DNA of 10,616 nucleotides, taken from positions 1 to 10,616 of the forward strand of contig CAMZCW010000066.1 in assembly GCA_947305045.1 (NCBI GenBank), written 5' to 3'. The DNA is from an uncultured Bacteroidales bacterium (lineage in GTDB: Bacteria; Bacteroidota; Bacteroidia; Bacteroidales; UBA932). Below, one piece after another: positions 6,534 through 10,616 of this stretch. The notes below the pieces were generated by a model. It saw only the letters and a list, made by a program, of their open reading frames with translations. It was not told where the DNA came from and made no database searches. The translations under genes were made by a program, and so were the position numbers. Numbering within the stretch: position 1 is the first letter of the stretch; each line of letters opens with the position of its first letter.

Positions 6534-7751
6534 ATGCAGAAATCTTTGCGCAGTATCCTAATGGGCTTTGCCCTTATGTTCTGCCTTGCCGCCTGTCGGC
6601 AAAACTGCCATTATACCGTTATCATCTCCCTGGACGGCAACCGCTGGGACTATCCGGACTACTACGAAATGCCCTTTTTCGACTCCCTGGCAACCGTGGG
6701 GGTGAAGGCGCGGATGGAACCGTCTTTCCCGTCCTCTACCTTTCCCAACCATTACACCATGGCAACGGGATTGGTTCCAGACCATAATGGACTGGTAAAC
6801 AATAGTTTCTGGAATCCGGCCACCCAGCACGGCTATGCGTTAAGCGACCCTGAATCCCGCTACGACCCCAGGTATTATCTGGGCGAACCCGTCTGGCAGA
6901 CCGCCCAGAAGCAAGGCGTGAAATGCGGGGTAATCTATTGGGTGGGGTCCGACATCCCCATCGGCGGAATGTATCCCACCTATTACCGGAAATGGGACGA
7001 TGAGCCCCACTGGACCTTCGAGGAACGGGCCGATGAAATTGTCCGCCTGCTGAGCCTCCCGGAAAAGGACCGTCCCCGTTTGGTGATGGGTTACTTTGAC
7101 GAGCCGGACCACCAGGGCCATGTCAATGGTCCTTTTGCTCCCGAAACTAAGGCCATGGCCGAAGAGATGGACGCCCTCATGCACAAACTCTATCTCCGCC
7201 TTAAAGCACTGCCCTATGGTGATAAGATCAACTTTATCGTGGCCGGAGACCATGGAATGACGGAAATCTCCCCGGAACGGTTTGTGGCCTGGTACGATGT
7301 GGTTCCGCAGGAGTGGGTGGAGCGGATGTCCGGATCCATTCCCACCAGTATTTGGGTAAAGGACGGTTATGTGGACAGCCTCTACAACAGGCTTGCTCCC
7401 ATTGAGCACCTGAATGTCTGGCGGCACGGGGAAGTGCCGGATTATCTGAATTACGGAACGTCGGACCGGCTGGGGCAGCTGATCGTTTCCCCGGATTTGG
7501 GCTGGCAGTTCAATTTTGCCCCGTCCCGGAATAAAGGTACGCACGGCTTTGACTGTAAGGAAACCGATATGATGGTTGCCTTCCGGGCCGTGGGACCGGA
7601 TTTCAAGCAAGGCTACGAAGCTCCTTTCACAGAAGGGGAACAGTCGGCCTTCCGCAATATAGACCTGTATCCTTTGCTCTGTAAGTTATTGGGAGTGAAG
7701 CCCGCCCCGGTGGACGGAAAACTGGAAAGAATCCAAAAAATCCTGAAATAA
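6534..7751 (+). CDS. ENPP-type alkaline phosphatase-superfamily phosphodiesterase lipoprotein
   Basis: Encodes 405 aa of the type I phosphodiesterase/nucleotide pyrophosphatase family, which uses two zinc ions to hydrolyse phosphodiester or pyrophosphate bonds of nucleotides and related substrates. ATG 6534 gives a classical lipobox (CLAAC, Cys21), so the enzyme should sit in the periplasm or on the surface. Visible active-site parts follow the ENPP order: metal-binding Asp34 in ISLDGNRWD; the nucleophile Thr69 in FPSSTFPNHYTMATG; Asp192 and His196 in DEPDHQGH; Asp239-His240 in GDHGM; and His337 in GTHGFD. All expected metal ligands are therefore present and the length is normal for the bacterial enzymes. 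The C-terminus has the usual NIDLYPLLCKLLG stretch. It has its own promoter and is followed after one base by the YpfJ-type gene, suggesting co-translation. Substrate (nucleotide sugars, NAD, dinucleotides or phospholipid head groups) cannot be read from the sequence. Confidence 0.93.
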   Translation: MQKSLRSILMGFALMFCLAACRQNCHYTVIISLDGNRWDYPDYYEMPFFDSLATVGVKARMEPSFPSSTFPNHYTMATGLVPDHNGLVNNSFWNPATQHGYALSDPESRYDPRYYLGEPVWQTAQKQGVKCGVIYWVGSDIPIGGMYPTYYRKWDDEPHWTFEERADEIVRLLSLPEKDRPRLVMGYFDEPDHQGHVNGPFAPETKAMAEEMDALMHKLYLRLKALPYGDKINFIVAGDHGMTEISPERFVAWYDVVPQEWVERMSGSIPTSIWVKDGYVDSLYNRLAPIEHLNVWRHGEVPDYLNYGTSDRLGQLIVSPDLGWQFNFAPSRNKGTHGFDCKETDMMVAFRAVGPDFKQGYEAPFTEGEQSAFRNIDLYPLLCKLLGVKPAPVDGKLERIQKILK

Positions 7752-7752
7752 T

Positions 7753-8610
7753 ATGAAACTTGACGGAAGACGCGAAAGCACCAATGTAGAAGACCGCCGC
7801 GGAATGAGTGGCGGCAAAGCTGCCGGTCTGGGACTGGGCGGTATAGCTATTGTGGCCATCATTACCCTTATGATGGGTGGTAACCTGGGCGATGTGCTCC
7901 AGAACGTCCAGAACAGTGGCGGACTGGGCTTTAACACGGAAAGCAACTATGAGTCCACGCCGGAGTACGAGGAACTGGCTACCTTCTCCAAACAGGTCCT
8001 GGCCCTCACGGAGGATGTCTGGGCTCCCTATTTCAAGCAGAACGGTCTGGGAACCTACCGTAACCCCACGCTGGTGCTGTATTCCGGCGCCACCGCAACG
8101 GCCTGCGGTACCGGCCAGGCGGCCATGGGCCCGTTCTACTGCTCCGGAGACGAGAAGCTGTATATAGACCTAAGCTTCTTCGCCACCATGAAGCAGCAGC
8201 TGGGTGCCGATGGAGACTTCGCCTATGCCTATGTGATTGCCCATGAGGTAGGTCACCACGTGCAGAACCTGCTGGGAACCCTGGGCGAAGCCCATCAGCA
8301 GATGGCCCGGATGAACAAGACGGACTCCAACCGCATGAGCGTGCGCATTGAACTCCAGGCCGACTGTTATGCCGGCGTCTGGGCCCACTACATCGACGAA
8401 GTCCTGGACGACGACGACCTCATGGAGGCCATCAAGTGCGCCCAGGTAATCGGCGACGACTACCTGCAGAAGAAGTCCCAGGGCTATGCTGTGGAGGAAT
8501 CCTTCACCCACGGTACCGCCGCCCAGCGTATGCGCTGGCTCAAGAAGGGCATGACCACCGGTGACCACCGCCAGGGCAACACCTTCTCTCTCAGCGACAG
8601 CCAGCTGTAG
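7753..8610 (+). CDS. ypfJ: YpfJ-type membrane-anchored neutral zinc metallopeptidase
   Basis: Encodes 285 aa of the YpfJ/KPN_02809 family (Zn_peptidase, PF04228). The N-terminus has the family's GRRESTNVEDRRG signature, then a Gly-rich single membrane segment (about 24-42), leaving the catalytic domain probably outside the inner membrane. ACGTGQAAMGPFYCSGDEKL and YIDLSFF match the conserved core. The zinc site is HEVGHH (His164, Glu165, His168), with Glu200 in ELQADCYAG as the probable third ligand. Length is close to that usual for the family (about 280-300). The physiological substrate of the family is, to my knowledge, not established. The start is one base after the phosphodiesterase stop, so the two form one operon ending at the hairpin at 8637-8672. 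Confidence 0.95.
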   Translation: MKLDGRRESTNVEDRRGMSGGKAAGLGLGGIAIVAIITLMMGGNLGDVLQNVQNSGGLGFNTESNYESTPEYEELATFSKQVLALTEDVWAPYFKQNGLGTYRNPTLVLYSGATATACGTGQAAMGPFYCSGDEKLYIDLSFFATMKQQLGADGDFAYAYVIAHEVGHHVQNLLGTLGEAHQQMARMNKTDSNRMSVRIELQADCYAGVWAHYIDEVLDDDDLMEAIKCAQVIGDDYLQKKSQGYAVEESFTHGTAAQRMRWLKKGMTTGDHRQGNTFSLSDSQL

Positions 8611-8625
8611 GGGCTATTTAATCGG

Positions 8626-8672
8626 CACAAAAAAACCGCCTGTCGGAATTCCGGCAGGCGATTTTGTTTTTA
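8626..8672. terminator. Bidirectional terminator between convergent genes
   Basis: CGCCTGTCGG (8637-8646) and CCGGCAGGCG (8651-8660) form a 10-bp stem with one G-U pair and an AATT loop. ATTTTGTTTTTAG follows on the plus strand, and a run of A's (ACAAAAAAACC, from 8626) precedes it and becomes the U-run on the minus strand. It therefore serves both the YpfJ operon and the minus-strand barrel gene. Confidence 0.9.
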
Positions 8673-8686
8673 GCTGTTGCTATCTC

Positions 8687-9181
8687 TTAGAAGCGGAAGG
8701 AGATACCAGCGGTTACAGTGGGGCTGTAAGCAGCGTAACCAACCTGTGCGGTGAAGGCCATGCTGTCGCTGAAGGAGAAGTGCATACCCACGAACTCGTT
8801 GGAATAGAATCCACGATAGCTATAGTAGGTACCGAAGTCGTGATAGTAACCGGCGGCGAAACCAATGTGAACCTCAAATTTCTCCGAGAGATTGAGACCA
8901 TAGGTTACACGGGGAGCGGCGCTGAGGGTCTTCCAATACTTGTTGGCCTCGAAGCCCACCTGACCACCAATGGTGAAGTGACCTTTCCACCAGCTGTCTA
9001 CCAGCACATAGTCGAATGCACCGATGCCACCGAAAGCGAGGCTGCCATACCAAGGGTCGATACCGCCGAGGACGGAGACGACCATGGTACCCTTGGACCA
9101 CTGATCCTCGATAGCGTTAGCCTTTACGGCCATGCTCATGCCAATGATGGCAACTGCAAGAATAGCAATGATTTTTTTCAT
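8687..9181 (-). CDS. Small outer-membrane beta-barrel protein
   Basis: Encodes 164 aa. A clear Sec signal peptide (MKKIIAILAVAIIGMSMAVKANA) with probable cleavage after Ala23 leaves about 141 residues. The mature part alternates aromatic and small residues in strands (SLAFGGIGAFDYVLV, HFTIGGQVGFEA, FEVHIGFAAGYYHDF, AFTAQVGYAAY) and ends in ISFRF, the terminal aromatic typical of outer-membrane barrels. Size fits about eight strands, as in OmpX- or OmpA-type barrels. No peptidoglycan-binding or plug domain is present. It has its own promoter and converges on the YpfJ operon. Function beyond a small barrel is not recognisable. The long open frame on the opposite strand is a shadow. Confidence 0.88.
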   Translation of the reverse strand: MKKIIAILAVAIIGMSMAVKANAIEDQWSKGTMVVSVLGGIDPWYGSLAFGGIGAFDYVLVDSWWKGHFTIGGQVGFEANKYWKTLSAAPRVTYGLNLSEKFEVHIGFAAGYYHDFGTYYSYRGFYSNEFVGMHFSFSDSMAFTAQVGYAAYSPTVTAGISFRF

Positions 9182-9247
9182 AATGAAGTTAGTTTTTAAA
9201 TGGTTTGTACACTATTTAATTAATACCTTACTTGCGGAAAAACTTTG

Positions 9248-9279
9248 TAAAAGTAGGTAATTCTTTCTAAAAAACCAAA
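9248..9279 (-). promoter_or_regulatory. Promoter of the beta-barrel gene
   Basis: Read on the minus strand: TTTG (complement of 9276-9279), a 20-base spacer, then TACTTTTA (complement of 9248-9255). The -33 box and spacing are ideal and the -7 box differs from TAnnTTTG only at its last base. The predicted leader is about 60 bases of AT-rich DNA. This lies in the 116-base gap 9182-9297, which holds no gene. Confidence 0.6.
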
Positions 9280-9297
9280 TTTCACCATATTAAACCA

Positions 9298-10616
9298 TTA
9301 TTCCTCCTTGGCCGGAGCGGGGCGCATCATCATGGCCCAGGGGTTGAAAGACTCCACCAGGCTCAGGAATTCGCGGTCCGGGGCGTTGAGCATCTTGCTC
9401 TCCAGGGAGAACATCATGGTAGGGGCTTCTTCGGGCGTATAGGCCGGCCATTCAGGGATTTCCTTGCAGTTGGGATTGCCGGTGCGCATGAAAGCCAGCA
9501 GGGCGGCCGACATCTGGTCGGAGACTTTGCGGGGTTCGGCGCCGCCGCCGGTGTGGGTGACCATCAGGTCCGTATTCTTGAACCAGTAGCTGATGTCGGA
9601 GCAGTGGAAGGCGCGGATGCGGCCGCCGAACAGCGGCGCATTGTAGTCGAACCAGGCGAGATAGACCGGGGTGCCCTGCGCGAACTTGGCATCGGCCGTG
9701 GCCAGGACGTTCTTGCGCTGGGCCACGGTGAGGTTCACCAGCTCGATGGGCTTCTTGTCCGGGAAGGCGGCCTGGTAGGCCTTGAGGATGTCCTCGGCGT
9801 TGGCCTGGCCGAACTGGTCACGGACCATGGCCACGGCGCCTGCGAAGTCGATGTTCTCAAGTTCGACGTTCTCCTTGCTCAAGGCGAACTCGGAGGAGGT
9901 GGTGCAGAGCATCAGGGGCACATTCTTGGCCACGTCGTCCTTGAAGAAACCGTCGGCGGGAAGGACCTCGCCGTCGGCGACCGGGGAGAAGCCGCCCATT
10001 CCGCCGCCGCCGAGTTCGGCCGCGACCTTGTGGGCCAGCTCATAGTACTCTTCCCAAGGCATCTGCTGGAGCTTCTTCACGTCGCCCTTCACGGTCTTGA
10101 GGATGGCCGCGCCGATGGCCTTGGAGGAAGCGGGATCGGTCGCGGAAGTGGCGTTGCCGCTCAGCGCAACCGCCTTATGGACAAGGCCTTTCGCGGAAGG
10201 CATCGAAATCACGTCGCACACCTTCGCGCCGCCGCCGGACTGGCCCATGATGGTCACGTTGCCGGGGTCACCGCCGAAGTTCGCGATGTTGTCATGGACC
10301 CACTGCAGGGACGCGACGAGGTCCATCACGCCCACGTTGCCGGAGTTCTTGAAGGCCGGGCCCGCGGCGGAGAGGTCGGAGAAGCCGAAGGCGTTGAGCC
10401 GATGGTTCACGCTCACGAACACGATGTCCCCCGCGCGGGCGAGGTTCGCGCCGTGGTAGCCGTCCTGCTCGATGCTGTTGCCGGCGGAGAAGCCGCCGCC
10501 GTGCATCCACACCAGGACCGGGCGCTTCTTGCCGTCCGGGGCCGGGGTCCACACGTTCAGGTTCAGGCAGTCTTCACTCACGTCGTAGTAGTTCCAGTGG
10601 TCCGTGAAGGTGCTGG
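9298..10616 (-). CDS. Type-B carboxylesterase, 5' end outside the window
   Basis: Partial: the frame is open through the right edge (STFTDHWNYYDVSEDCLNLN), so the GTG near 10581 is internal and the true start and any signal peptide are not visible. The 438 visible residues belong to the carboxylesterase/lipase type-B alpha/beta-hydrolase family, which cleaves carboxylic esters. Signatures: SEDCLNLNVWTPAP; the oxyanion-hole HGGGFSAGN; the nucleophile Ser in GQSGGGA (codon 10237-10239); the acidic residue Glu in TTSSEFAL (9889-9891); and the catalytic His in AFHCSDISYWF (9604-9606). The triad is complete. The nucleophile elbow is GQSGGG rather than the commoner GESAGA. Strongly GC-rich. It lies 116 bases upstream of the barrel gene on the same strand, but that gene has its own promoter. 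Substrate unknown; dietary or polysaccharide-linked esters are plausible for a gut organism. Confidence 0.93.
   Translation of the reverse strand, partial: STFTDHWNYYDVSEDCLNLNVWTPAPDGKKRPVLVWMHGGGFSAGNSIEQDGYHGANLARAGDIVFVSVNHRLNAFGFSDLSAAGPAFKNSGNVGVMDLVASLQWVHDNIANFGGDPGNVTIMGQSGGGAKVCDVISMPSAKGLVHKAVALSGNATSATDPASSKAIGAAILKTVKGDVKKLQQMPWEEYYELAHKVAAELGGGGMGGFSPVADGEVLPADGFFKDDVAKNVPLMLCTTSSEFALSKENVELENIDFAGAVAMVRDQFGQANAEDILKAYQAAFPDKKPIELVNLTVAQRKNVLATADAKFAQGTPVYLAWFDYNAPLFGGRIRAFHCSDISYWFKNTDLMVTHTGGGAEPRKVSDQMSAALLAFMRTGNPNCKEIPEWPAYTPEEAPTMMFSLESKMLNAPDREFLSLVESFNPWAMMMRPAPAKEE

Noticed and set aside
6840..7610. 256-aa open frame on the minus strand
   Set aside because: Shadow of the phosphodiesterase, whose catalytic motifs are all present on the plus strand.
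8561..9199. 212-aa open frame on the plus strand
   Set aside because: It lies opposite a minus-strand gene that has a signal peptide, barrel strands and its own promoter, and it would run through the bidirectional terminator.

Overview
The window looks like chromosomal DNA from a Bacteroidales-type bacterium (phylum Bacteroidota), probably a gut or rumen lineage with moderately high GC. The evidence is consistent: several lipoproteins with short signal peptides, Bacteroidota-type promoters with a TAnnTTTG -7 box, start codons without clear Shine-Dalgarno sites, an EF-G paralogue of the Bacteroidota EF-G2 type, and a surface M64 peptidase joined to a fimbrillin-like domain. The exact genus cannot be read from the sequence.

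Layout. (1) 1-1004: 3' end of an EF-G2-like elongation factor. (2) 1022-3906: a visibly AT-richer block with an orphan 166-aa lipoprotein, a strong hairpin terminator, a promoter overlapped by a perfect inverted repeat, a 49-aa peptide gene (1670-1819) and a 691-aa M64-type metallopeptidase lipoprotein. (3) 3992-6469: a large GC-rich lipoprotein with an N-terminal transglutaminase-like domain, an apparently degenerate second copy, and a thioredoxin-like C-terminus. A dispersed repeat (HSERSEES in translation) sits in frame in the linker. (4) 6534-8610: a two-gene operon of an ENPP-type phosphodiesterase lipoprotein and a YpfJ-type membrane zinc peptidase, with its own promoter and a bidirectional terminator. 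(5) Minus strand: a small outer-membrane beta-barrel protein (9181-8687) with its own promoter, and the C-terminal part of a type-B carboxylesterase (from 10616 down to 9298, 5' end outside the window).

Most of these genes encode cell-envelope hydrolases or surface proteins, so the window reads as a run of envelope and nutrient-processing genes rather than one pathway. The least explained part is 1551-1830. There a terminator with alternative pairing, a palindrome on a promoter and a tiny Asp/Pro/Phe-rich peptide gene directly precede the surface peptidase. No RNA genes, insertion sequences, CRISPR arrays or phage genes were seen, and there is no gene-free stretch longer than 300 bases.
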